64,000 bases of DNA from Aquila chrysaetos chrysaetos (Eukaryota > Chordata > Aves > Accipitriformes > Accipitridae), in contig NC_044012.1 in the NCBI RefSeq assembly GCF_900496995.4, positions 23,598,759 through 23,662,758 on the forward strand, read 5' to 3'. This document shows positions 1-11,200 of this stretch, one piece after another. A model generated the notes under the pieces. It ran no database searches, was not told the DNA's origin, and was given only the letters and a program-made list of their open reading frames with translations. The position numbers and the translations under genes were made by a program. Each line of letters begins with the position of its first letter. The stretch's first letter is position 1.

Positions 1-307
1 GGCAGAAAGTTGAGGGCTGTTACCAGCTAGTAAAGAGCACACAGAGACTTCCATGCTCTGCTGAGTAAGACAGGATGTGCTGCCAGCAGGGGTTTGGTGG
101 AGGCAGAAGAGCTTTCTGACAGCTCCCAGGGAAGAACCCGGGAACAACCTGCCGCCTCAGCCCCCAGCCTTCCAAGGGGAACGAGAACTTTACAGCACCC
201 AGATAAAAAGGAAAAGCCTCTGGGGCTTTCCCTTGCTGTCCCCACTCAGCATGTCTGCTCCTCTCATGGCTTCAGAGCTATGCGGAGAGGCTCTCCTGGA
301 TCCTCAC

Positions 308-2067
308 CTGAATTATTGATCCACAGGCAGTGTGGTTTTCACCTGTAAGAGTGGCTGCAAAAAACGGCTCACCCGCTTCTTCCCTTTCTGAGACCTTGCA
401 TGCCTGGTTCTTCAAGTGGACAAGCTCCTGAGGGATTTTCAAGAGTTCAAACACCTCCTTCCTCACCATCATCTTCATGTGCTCTTCCTCACAGGCCAGC
501 TTCAGTACCACATCTGGGGGAAAAAGCCATCTGCAATAGCAATAAGGAAGAAGCCTGAAGGAGCCCTAGGTCAGCTACAGGATGGCACAGTCCCACTGAG
601 CTCAACAGACCCTCATCCCAGCCTTGTTGGAGGCTGCTGGTAGGGCTCTTCAGAGACACTGGGCAAAAGACAAACCTTTGGGAATGAGCAGAAGTTAGTG
701 TGGGTCTGTCATTTTTTACTGGTTGCCTAAGACCTGCACAAGCCCATGGCCGCCACTACTCTGAACAGACACAGTCCTTAGGCTCAAGACATCAAAGGCA
801 GATGTCGTGGGTCTGGCCCCTTTCGAGGGCTGTCTACAGAATCACTGCAGTCTGCCAAGGGCACCAGACAGGGACAGTAATCCTCTCTTTCAGATGAAGA
901 AGACACAGTTTTTGGCCAGTCTCTCGAAGGAGCCTTCACTGTAGCCGTGCTGGAGTGCGTGTGGTTGTGCCGAGACTGCGAGGCAACTGTGCTCTGCAGC
1001 ATGCCCTGCTGCCCTGACACAGCTCCACCACAGCATGGCTTCTTGACAGCTGAGGTTTCCTTCTTAAGGGAATGAAGACATATGGGGAGGAAGGAAATGG
1101 CCTGGACTGGGTCTTGTACCAACGTGTAGTCAGGATGTGGTGGTGGGGGATGCACCTGAACCAGGAGCTGGGACATGCTCCTGGACCCTGCAGTGGAGAG
1201 CAGTGGTAAGTAACATCAGTGCACCGTGCCCATCACCCTTCCCTCTGGTGCCCGTGGACAGACTGGGGAGGGCTCACCAGCATCCCCAGCTCTACCTTGG
1301 CAGAACGCCCCTGTGAAGCCTGGTTTGCAGCTGCAAACTGGTCTGTCCTCCATCACCTGGCAGGCCCCCTGGTGCTGGCATGGATTTGGCAGGCAAGCGT
1401 CCAGGCTCCTCTTGAGATGGAGGGCAACCCCTCGCCTCAGGCCACGAGGGCTCGCCAGCTCACCTGCAGCAAAGGAAAGGTGAATAAGATGAAACGCAGC
1501 AAGAATATCTCCCCTACAAGAGATGCAAGAGTGAACTCGCCCCATGGTGTGAAGCCCTGCACAGCTCTCAAGGACTGAGATCTTGCCTAAAGCCAGAGCA
1601 GGAACATCTAAGGAAGACTCTGCTACCTCTGCTTGCCTGGGAGGATGTCACTGAGAGCCTGGGAGACCTCCTCAGCATGGCCGTAATCTGGATCAGAGCT
1701 ATGGAGCCTGCCACCAGCTAGCAAGGAGAGTGGTGGCATGTCACAGCACCTCTGCCCTCTCCACGGGTTATATGCTGTACATGGCTGGGATGGAGAGCCT
1801 GTGGTTTCTGCCTATTTGGCCAGCTCTTGCACCCCAGTTCCTGCCCCCCCCTCCCCGAGCCCTGCTCTGTTGTGCCCCCTTAGCAGCCTTCAGCAGTGCC
1901 CTGAACGAGGAACCTGGACACAGATCAGGTGAGGGTTTGACGTCTCCTTTCCATACTACCTGTCTGTAACCCAGCACAGACAGTGTACAGGGACACTCAC
2001 TCTTGTTGCCTTTGCAGCCAGCCAGGCAGAGGGCAGAGACCAGCAGCAAACATCTCACAGTCCTTTC
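308..2067 (-). CDS. Partial gene for a secreted/membrane EGF + ZP-domain protein (possibly ZPD-like), 5' part only
   Basis: Three exons fit together on the minus strand. Exon 2001-2067 encodes a hydrophobic leader-like stretch (RCLLLVSALCLAGC) and ends before GTGAGT in phase 1. Exon 1296-1463 (168 nt, phase 1 at both ends, as usual for EGF exons) encodes an EGF-like module with six cysteines (DACLPNPCQHQGACQ...VCSCKPGFTGAFC). Exon 308-513 starts in phase 1 after a CCCCCAG acceptor, ends in phase 0 before GTGAGG, and reads like the first half of a ZP-N domain: LACEEEHMKMMVRKEVFELL, a Cys after about ten more residues, then NHTACGS. The order signal-EGF-ZP is that of egg-coat and uromodulin-like proteins, which polymerise outside the cell through the ZP module. 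The initiator ATG must lie in an unseen upstream exon, because none is in frame in the leader exon. The gene leaves the window to the left. ZPD, an egg-coat gene kept in birds, is my best guess; OIT3-, GP2- or UMOD-like genes are alternatives. Confidence 0.6.
1296..1463 (-). CDS. EGF-like exon of the minus-strand ZP-family gene
   Basis: A symmetric phase 1-1 exon with acceptor TTTGCTGCAG and donor AAG|GTAGAG. It encodes 56 residues with the six-cysteine EGF spacing and the C-terminal signature CSCKPGFTGAFC. The phase pattern lets it be spliced or skipped without a frameshift. This is the most secure single piece of the left-edge gene. Confidence 0.72.
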
Positions 2068-4089
2068 CTGTAAAAACAAGCAGGCTCTGGGTAACTCAGG
2101 TTTTTAGCATGCTCGCTGGAGATGTTTGCAGTCATTCAGAAAGAGCCAACCCTCAAGCATGGGTGCGATAATTTCTGTACTGTTTTTCCTCCAAAAACTC
2201 TAGGTTCGACAGCACAAAGTCATTTCCTATCCCAAAGGGCCAGATCAGCAACGCCTACCCCCTGCAGGCTAACACAAGGGTCAAATTTAGGTAGCTATTC
2301 CAGAAAAAGGGGGTGGGAAAAACCAGACCTTGGACCTGCAAGGATGTGCTGACAGTGATAAAGCCACATTTCAGTAAGAACAGGCACTTTGAGTAAAAAC
2401 CGCACAGCATAAGCATCAGTCCAGGCTCCCTGAAGAGGAAAGGAGTTTCTCTCTTCCCTCTTCCCACTACAGCCCTTTTGAAGAGTTAGGATTTGCAAAA
2501 GGATCCTTGCTTTTCCAGTAACCCATATCCATAACAAGGAGACAACAGGGAAAAAAAACCCCAAAGCCTTCAACACAACTAAAATTAATGCCACAAAGCC
2601 ACAGATTAAGTCGATCTCCCCTGTTGGTACAGATAATGGATTTCTGTAGGGAAATTAATGGCACGGTGCTGGGTGAGCCCTGGACACTGGAGTCTCCTTA
2701 TCAGAGATGTGGATATGAGTCAGCCAGCGCTAGTGGCTGGACCAATGCTCTGCCACCCCCCTGCCCTGCAGATGCACTGACAGCGGGGCAAAGCCAATGC
2801 CAAAAGCCCCACTCTGGTCTGGCAGCACGTCGCGTACCCCCTCCACCTGACCCCAAGCAGCTGCAACCACCAGACCTCCGGACAAGGAGGGTTTATTCCC
2901 TGCTCTGCTCGTCGTTCGCTGCAGTAGTCCTGAGAGATCCCACCAGCATTAAGATGTCACCTTATTCTCATCCCACTTACCATCTCCAGGCCACTCTATG
3001 CTTCTCCACCCACCGCTGCCCCGGGTCGCTCTCGTGCTCACCGCCGCGTGCCTTATATTGCCTTCCGGCAGCTCATCCTTCTCCCCCACACAAACGTGCT
3101 GCCTCCGCGATTGCACAAGAGCCAGTTTAGCATCCTTCGGCAGCGGCTGGGGAGGAAAGGACTCTGCGAAAGTCCATCCTCCGGCACGGACGGCCCTTCT
3201 GATTAGCCGACAGCTCGTGAACGCTGACCCAATTCATGGCCCTGATGGAATCCCAAACGGGGAGTATCTGCAAAATCCCCGGGGAATCTGGGGTTTTGGG
3301 CATCCAACTGTTTTTGCGGTACCTGCTTTTGACACAGCAATAACAGCAGATACCACAGTGGTACATGCGAAGGCCAGATAACTGTGTGTACTGGATACAC
3401 GTGGTTTTGCAACCACAATGTACATTTGCTTCGGCTGTTTTTTTAAAGACTTCTGACATTTAAGATCTGGTCAGAAGTACTAGTGAGAGATGGAGGGATG
3501 AGGGCTTGGTCTTACCATGCTTTGTTTGGGAAACAGTAACCAGCTGCGAATAGCAGTAATCACTCGAAGTGATGCTTCTTGATATACATTGACTATACTC
3601 CATGCATCCTCAGAGCTTTAATTGCTACAGTCGCCATAACATAGCTGCAAATGTGAACATCCATCCATCCATCTAGGTTTTTTCCTAACCACAACAAAAA
3701 CCAGAAAACAAGTGTTTAGCACCTGACCCTGCTTACAGCTTAATGAACTACCAGTTTAAAAAAAAAAAAAAAAAAAAAAGAGGCACCTCCTGTCATCTCC
3801 TGCTGCCAGTTTTTGGGTGAGAATATCTGCTTTCCATTATGTGTGTTTTACAAAGCAATTAACTGGGACAGAAGCTTGCACAGACTCACTTAGAGATGCA
3901 AAGGCAGTGCAGCAGCCCCCAGGCTTAGAAAGCAACAAATGAAAAGGATGAGGAGGGCTCTTTGGGTTGGTTTTTTCAAAGAGGGTGAAACTCGTGGGTT
4001 TAAGAGCAGCCTTGTGATCTCCGAGGGCCTGGTGGGAAAGCCTTCTTGTGGCGGGCAGGCTTTGGCTGCTTCCTCCTCATTTTGCCCCA
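2068..4089. other. Intergenic/upstream stretch between the ZP-family gene and the DRC7 promoter island
   Basis: I see no exon here that I can support. The missing first exon of the minus-strand ZP-family gene should lie in this interval, but no ATG with an in-frame phase-0 donor stood out. The stretch contains a short CCAT repeat (about 3660-3674) and an A-tract (3757-3779). The moderately GC-rich part around 2740-3200 has open frames on both strands, which look like compositional shadows. Confidence 0.45.
3757..3779 (+). repeat. Poly(A) tract
   Basis: An uninterrupted run of more than 20 A. I could not recognise a retroposon body upstream of it, so it may be a simple homopolymer or the remains of a retroposed tail. 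Confidence 0.7.
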
Positions 4090-4099
4090 AAATTCTTCT

Positions 4100-4720
4100 G
4101 GACGGAGGGGGCTGCCCCCAGAAACGCGCCCTCTCCCCGGGCGGCAGCGGGGCGGCTGTCAGGAGCTTCCAGCCAGGGAGACACTCAGGCCAGCGGGGTG
4201 GGCGCCTGAGGGGCCCCGGCGGGCAGCCCGGGGCCTGGGGGTGGCCGGTGGCCTTGGGGAGGGGGGCGGGGGCAGGCTCTGGGGGAGGCCGGGGGCAGGC
4301 CCTCGGGGGAGGCCGGGGTAGGCGCCGGGGGGAGGCCCGGGGGAGGCAGCCGGCCCCCGCCGCGGCCCCAAGCCGCCTATGCGGCGGGCGTTGCCATGGT
4401 GCGTGGGCCCGGCGGAGGCGGTGAGGCCGGGGGCGGCGGCGGCGGCGGCGGGAGAGGGAGGGCAGGGGAGCAGCAGCTGCAGCCTAGCTGTCCTTGAGAA
4501 CTGGGGGGCTGAAGGGGCGGCGGGGGCGGGAGACTGTCGGGGTGGTGCGGAGGCCGGGGAGCGGTGCTGCGCCCCGCGACACCCCCCGTCCCGCCGCCCG
4601 CTGCCCCCCCCGCCGTGCAAGGTCTGCGCCTCCCTTCTCGCTGTCTGCTCCTCACGAGGTCAGCCCGACCGCAGGGAAGGGGAAACAAGCAGCCCCCGAC
4701 CTCCCTGAGGTGTAAATAAA
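4100..4720 (+). promoter_or_regulatory. DRC7: CpG-island-like putative DRC7 promoter
   Basis: A very GC- and CpG-rich block about 0.5-1.1 kb upstream of the first DRC7 coding exon. It contains imperfect G-rich tandem units (about 4256-4350) and a GGC trinucleotide run (about 4431-4451). It probably holds the DRC7 transcription start and a noncoding first exon, since the coding exon at 5229 is preceded by a splice acceptor (TTTCTGTAG). I could not fix the noncoding exon's donor. An RFX half-site GTTGCC occurs at 4390-4395, but its second half does not match. The block could also serve the divergent ZP-family gene to the left. Confidence 0.5.
4431..4451 (+). repeat. GGC trinucleotide repeat
   Basis: About seven consecutive GGC units inside the GC-rich block upstream of DRC7. 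Expected to be length-variable and hard to sequence. Confidence 0.75.
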
Positions 4721-5246
4721 TAATATAAGCAGTCCTCTGCCCTTGGAGGCTGCTGACTCTGCTGCGAAATGTCCCCCTCCCTTCAAGGCCGCTGAGCAGC
4801 CGGCCAGGCTCAGTGCGGCCCGCTGGCTCTGGCGTGGGCCATCGGCAGGTGCCCAGCGCATTTCCAGAGCTGCTTCCCAGCCAGCAGCAGCCCAGGCAGG
4901 ACGGAGGACGTGGCATTTACATGAGTACATGAACTGGGGGGACACACCGCAATCGGAGACTGAACGTGGGGATGTGCTGTGCGCTGCCAAGCCAGGCTCC
5001 CCCTGTTCTGCCATCTGCCCCGCGCTCAGGGTGTCCAGGAACATGCAGCCACTTATTTACTAAGCCCAGCCCAAACTCAAATTCAGTGCTCACCCTTTAC
5101 TGTCATGCTTCTGGCTGCCTCAGCCATGCTCATATACTAAATCACTGTGGCCAGCATGCGAGTGTTTCTGTGTTGCTCTGTATCTGGGTTCCAGCCCTGA
5201 ATTCACCCTGGTGCGTGCATTTCTGTAGTGCCCCAGAGGAGGCAGA

Positions 5247-8200
5247 ATGGAGGTCCTGGAGGAGAAGGAGGAAGAGGAGCAAACAGAAGGAGAAGAGCTG
5301 AAGGCTTTGGAGATAAGTGATAACCTCCAGGATGTGGAGGTGAAGGTGTCTGTGGAGCAAGTCTGCGTCCCAAGTGATGTACCGTAAGTCACATGTGTCT
5401 GTCAGTTACTGGGATGAGCAGAGATGGTCCTTTTGGTGTTCATGGGGAGATTGCACGCGTGTGGATGGCACGTGTGGTCCCCTTCCACTGCAAAGGGACC
5501 TGGTGTGTTTGTCCAAGAGTGGGCACGTGTGAGTAAGATAACATAACTCACTTCATTGTACATTCATTCCATGCTGTCTCATGACACTATATAAAGATCC
5601 CTGAGCCTCTGTGTATATGTCAGCTTGCCATCACTCCAGAGAAGCTTGGCTATGTCAAAATCATGTTCTTGAATATGATCCCCATTTTTGCCCTGGGAAA
5701 CAGGGAGCCCCTGCCATACAGGGAGCCCCTGCCATGTTTTGATAGCTGGTCATCTTGCCCAAATTGCTCCTGGCTTATTACCTTGTGTCTGTCTGCCTCC
5801 TCCTACCCTGGAAGTGATTTTGACTGGAGCTCCATTGACACATCCCAGTTACCGTCCTCGTACAAGACAAATTCCCCAAAGGAAAAGAAGCTGCTGCACA
5901 TCGCTGACCATTTCCTCCAGCAGTACACTCACCTCTGCCCCGACCGCAAGCCTCTCTTCCTCCACCCAGTCAACGAGTGTGGCGTGGAGGTATGGGGTGG
6001 TGTGGGGCTGGGCCACAGTGCAGGGGGCACTCAGCTTCCATAGTGTCGAATGCTGGGGAAGGACAGCAGCCCTTCCTGCCCTCCCTCCTGACCAAAGGGA
6101 ATGGGAGCCCATTTGCTGTGCCCACAGCACCCTGAGCAGGCACACAGCACCCTGGGAACACCCCAGCTGTCCAAATCCACAAGCGTGTTGTACCTCGCAC
6201 ATAGTGGTGGTGCCATGTAGGCTGCAGGCAGCTCGCAGCCCTGCAGCATGATGCTTAGGAAACAGGAAAGACCACAGAAACATAAAGGAAAGTAAAAGAA
6301 ACACATGAAATAGCTAAAGCTCAGGCGCAGTCACAGATATGGAGTCTGGATCCAGAGTTAGGTCTTATTCTGAACTTCACAGAAGTTACAGGGAAGGAAG
6401 TAAATGTGGAAGTTTGTGATCTGGTTTTGTTTAGGACTGGGCCCAAGCTGCACAACTGTTGTCTAGTTCTGGACCTGACGCTCCCCAGGCATCTGAAATG
6501 GCTACTTTGGACCAGCTTTCCCCAACATTTATTATATGATTAACATGCAAGGCAAAAAATCCTGGAGGATGTAAAAGCTGGAAAGGGCAGTAGCTATTTG
6601 TCTTGCTTGAAAACTAAGAGAACAACTGGCTCGCATCTGTAATGTGTCTGAGATGAGCTTCAAGTTTTAGCCACAGACAAGCAGATGGCCTTTCAACCCC
6701 ATGCAGTTTCTGTCTTGGAACAGATGAGGAGCGTTACTCACGCTGTTGATATGCTCTAGGGAGGTCCTGAATGTGAGCTGCAACATCCAGGGGCAGTCTG
6801 AAGGTGGCTTTGGAGAGGACACTCTGCCAGGCATCTCTTGGCTAACCAAAGTCCTCTTGTGGCCCTACAGAAGTTTGTGAGCACAACGGTAAGGCCAACA
6901 CTGCTGCCTTATACAGAGCTGTACCACTGGGATGGCTGTGCTAGCTTCGTCTCCGATTACCTCACCATGGAGCCCCTCAAGTCTCCTATCACACCGGTAA
7001 GAAAGGGGCTGCAGTCCCATCAGAAACATAATGGAGGTGACAGAAGGGCCTCTCAGCAGGACACAATGTGGAAACCCCAGTGGCTGAGATTACAAAGGTC
7101 TTTGACTCCTCCATCATCCCCTTAGGCAACCCCCCGATTTTCCCAGGCCCTGTGCGCTCTGGACCGACCTGTAATCCCAGTACATGTACAGTGTTGTACC
7201 TGTCAAGCAATTAAGCACCATTTCTACAAGATTGGGCCTGACCCTGAATGTCACCCCAGATGACCAGCTGGTCTGCTGTGGGTTGCAATGGCTGACAAGC
7301 TTCCCCTCCAAAGGCCAAGATGCCTTGGAACAAAGGAGCATATAAAGCCCAGGGGATGATGCTTGACCTCAGTGACCCATTCCTAGGGGCTTTAGACATT
7401 TCTATCCCAATTTTCGGGATATTTTGGGGTGGCTGAAGGGAGCTTTCTAGACTGACAAGAAGGGTGATGCCAGAGTTTGGGCAAGTTCTTGGCTGGTGTG
7501 AATCAGCTAAGGCGAGGGGAGCACACTCTGCTAGCAAAGACTGCTGATGCCCTGCAGAGTGCCCCAAACAATCTCCACCAGCTCCATGCTGCTGGCCAAG
7601 TCTGTCCCAGGAGTTCCAGGGTCTCAAGAGGAACTCTGGCACTTTGCGACCACAGAGAATGTCTCTCCATTTAGCAGACAGAGACTGCCTTGATCACCTA
7701 AGGTGATGTTTGAGATCTGGGAGCAGATTATGTAGAAACTCTCTATATGCAGTATGTGCGTATTGATCCCTTTGCTTGCTCACTGGTGAGGGCCAGAAGG
7801 GAACATGTTCCCTCCTTTGAACTATAATTTAGCTTATGGTTCTTTTGCTTTGAAACACTGCAGACAGACCAGCTAGAGATGGAGGTAAGCCCCACTCCAG
7901 AGTTGTAGTTAGCGTTTTCAGCAATTTGATGAGCTTGTCCTGCCCATCTCTCCCTATGGTAAAATTTGTCACCAGATTTGGCATCAGAATTTCCCCAGAT
8001 CACTTTGGAGGGGACTTTTTGGGTCTGTGGGTTGTATAGGAATTTTATGTAACAGATTCCCTATGGGTGCAGAGCCCAGGGACATGGGCAATGCCCTCTC
8101 TCTCTCTTGCTCTCTGCCTGGTGCATGTTTCAGCTTCACAAGACAAACACTGTGAACATGCATCTCTCTCTTTCAAGCCTAGTTCGCTCTATTCCCCAAC

Positions 8201-11200
8201 CACCATCCTGAAATACCAGAAGGGGAACTGCTTTGACTTCAGCGTGCTGCTGTGCTCCATGCTAATCGGGGCTGGGTATGATGCCTACTGTGTGCACGGG
8301 TATGCCACCCACGAGATATGCAGCCTGGATGAGACTCTGAAGCTGTGCCCACTGCTCAGGAAGCCACAGGAGGTGAGACGTACAGTGAGCGGGCAGGGAG
8401 AAGCCCCACATGCATGCTCAGCCTGTTCATTTCCAGTGAGCTCCAGAGTTGAGCTAGGGGGAACAGCTTCAGGTCCACACTAGGTTTCAGTCTGTACCAA
8501 GCAGGGACCTCACCAAAGGGATCTTTTGAGTGATTTTCCACAGTTCCTTAAGAGGCCTCTTTGGCTTCACTGTATTCCTGCTCACCGGGTCCAATACTGC
8601 AAACTGCCAAGGGCTGGAAACTGGGAGGTACCTGTAAGCCACACATTTTCTCCCTTCTCTTGATCTCTGCTGGGTTTCACAGCAATACCCTGCTTTTGCG
8701 GAGGCAGGTACCAAAAGAGGGGATGAAGAAGAAGTCCAAGAAGTATCGAGTTAAGCCCCCACCAGACCTGCAGAGCAAGTTTGAACTTCAGCAGGAGGCC
8801 AAGAAGGCAGCAGAAACCGAAGCTGCTCAAAAGAACAAGGAAAGAGAAGAGGAGAAGGTCACGGTGAGTTAGTGAGGTCCACCTCACTGTAAACTCCAGG
8901 AGCAAGAGGTGAGACACAGGTAATGGCTGACCAAAGAAAGGAGGTCACCACCCTCTGCCATGAAGTATGACACAACCCTGATCACGGCCATGATCACTTG
9001 GCCTCTGGGAACACAGTGTGTGCTGGCACAGGAATATGTACTGGGTATGTACTGCCTCACTCTTCTGAAGAGTGTTAAGGGCCTGGAGATCTTTAGAAAT
9101 GGGCAGAGGAGAGAATAAGATTGCCACTGTGTTGGACTAAAGAAGCAATAAAATAGCAATAATTACTGCCCTGTCCTCTGTGCTACAGGAAGTGGAAAAG
9201 CCCAAGCGTGACCCTTTGTATGGCTTACGGGTGCACGCATGGGTTTTGGTTCTGTCTGGGAAGAGGGAGGTTCCCGAGACCTTCTTCATCAACCCCTTCA
9301 CGGGAAACAGCCACAGCACCATGGATGAGCACTTCCTTGGGATTGAGAGTGTCTGGAACCACAGGAACTACTGGGTGAACATGCAGGACTGCTGGAACGG
9401 CTGCAAGGTAACAAGCCCTTAAGCATCCTGTGCCTGCGAGGGACAGTTGGGCTAACCTGAGTCCTGGGGAAGTCCAAGATCAGCAGTGATCCCAGTTGCC
9501 ACTTACCATTCCCTGTGTTAGCTCTGGTCATGTTGCTCAGATTACATAGGCTCTGGAACTGCTCCAGGACATCCTAGACCCTGAGCTAGCAAATTAAACC
9601 CCTACAGTGCTAGAATATCAGCTTTTAAGGCTGGCTGAACACTCATTCTCTCAAACAGCTTTTAAGGCAGAGGATGTTTTGAGCCTGTCAGGCATGGCTC
9701 AAGGCAGGAAAGATCTTGATTAGGCTCTTCCCACAACTCAGCTACTCCCCAGCTGATACAAAGTCAGGGAGGCAAGGATCTGAGTTAGAGCAACATGACG
9801 TTGGGGCCATGCATGCCCCAAGGAAGTATGCAGAAGCATTTCCAGCAACTTCTTCTCATCTGCGGCAGAAGCACCATGAGGAAAGGGGTCTTCAGCCCTC
9901 TAGGCGCAGGGGCAGTCTTTGGGGTCCCACCAGCCAGCCAAGGGTCTGACAAGACCACCTCACTAACATCCAGGGTCTGTCTAGAGTCCTTTAACTCTCT
10001 GACACCCAGGCAGGTCCAGAGCACCGCAAACGTGCGGGAGCAGCATTCAGTTTAGTGTCAGGCCCTTGAGACTGCCCTGTAGTTCAGTGGGTTTCTTCTG
10101 TGTGGCCTAGGATCTCGTCTTTGACTTGGGTGACGCTATCCGCTGGGAAATTATGCTTTCAGGAAGCAACAAGCCTCTTCAGCTGCTCTCAGATGCTGAG
10201 GAGGAAAAGGAATTATCTGACAGGGACACAGATGACATGGTGAGTGACCCAAATGATGGCTCTCATGCAGTGGGGATGCTGTATTGAACTGGTGTGTTTG
10301 CAGGCCTGCCTGCCTGCCTGCTGCCCTCTCCAGGTCAGATCACTATTGCTTTAGCTAGGTTTTGGTTGGCACTTTAGATTCCTTCTCAATCTTGAATAGT
10401 TCTGATGCTTTTTGAAGCAGGACCCCGAGTGGTACTTCTGGTGTCCTAAGTGGCTAGGGATCTCTGTAGGCCTCCAGTGCATTGACCTTTGGGATGAAAT
10501 AATTTTAAAAAATAAAATCCAAACTGAATTTTTTCTGGACACTCTTTCTCTGCTGGTTGGCACCCTACTCTCCTGGCTGCTAGGTGGAGTTGCCAACCAA
10601 ATGTAGAAATGTATGTACTCTAATATACCAAAAAATGCTGTGTACTGGAAGCAAAAAATGGTATGCTGTCCTGGTGGTGGGAGAACGCAGCATGATAAAG
10701 CAGGCATTGTACCAGCACAGCAGGACAGAGGAACACCAAAACCAGTACGCTCCCTCCTGTTATCTACTCTCCTCAGCCTGTACCCATAAACAGGAAGCAA
10801 AGCGCCCTCCATAGTCTACATAAAACAAGCTGGTCATTGGTTTGAATGATGATTGTCACATTCGTCCCCTGTCCAGCATGAGCGTTAGCTGGAAGATCAT
10901 TTCATTAGGCTTGAGTAGGGGTGTACTAGTGGGAGTGGGGAGATGCAATAAAGCTCTCCTTCCACGTGAACTGCAGTGTGCTGCTTGCCTCTGTCCTCAG
11001 GCTGTGTGTGACTGACACAGCTCTCATAACTGCACCACTGTGTTCCCCAGGACCAGCGCAGCCTTGCACGAGCTGAGCTCTGATTGCTGCACCACATTCT
11101 CAAGAACCAAAATGCCTCCTGGCACAGTAAGAGAACCTGCCAAAAATGCAAATCTCTGCTTCTGTTTCAGCAGGAAAAGGAGGAAGAAGACATGAATTTT

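Noticed and set aside
784..1176. 130-codon minus-strand open frame between the EGF and ZP-N exons
   Set aside because: Not clearly bordered by good splice sites in a phase that fits the neighbours, and it matches no domain I know. The EGF and ZP-N exons already join in phase 1 without it.
4159..4916. Long proline/alanine-rich open frames on both strands in the DRC7 upstream island
   Set aside because: GC-rich compositional artefacts with no domain, no conserved start and overlapping frames on both strands.
8184..8372. Alternative acceptor (CCTAG at 8178-8182) for the DRC7 exon ending at 8372
   Set aside because: Using it would break the phase-0 junction; the acceptor TTTCAAG before 8178 keeps the frame and the conserved PSSLYSPTT start.
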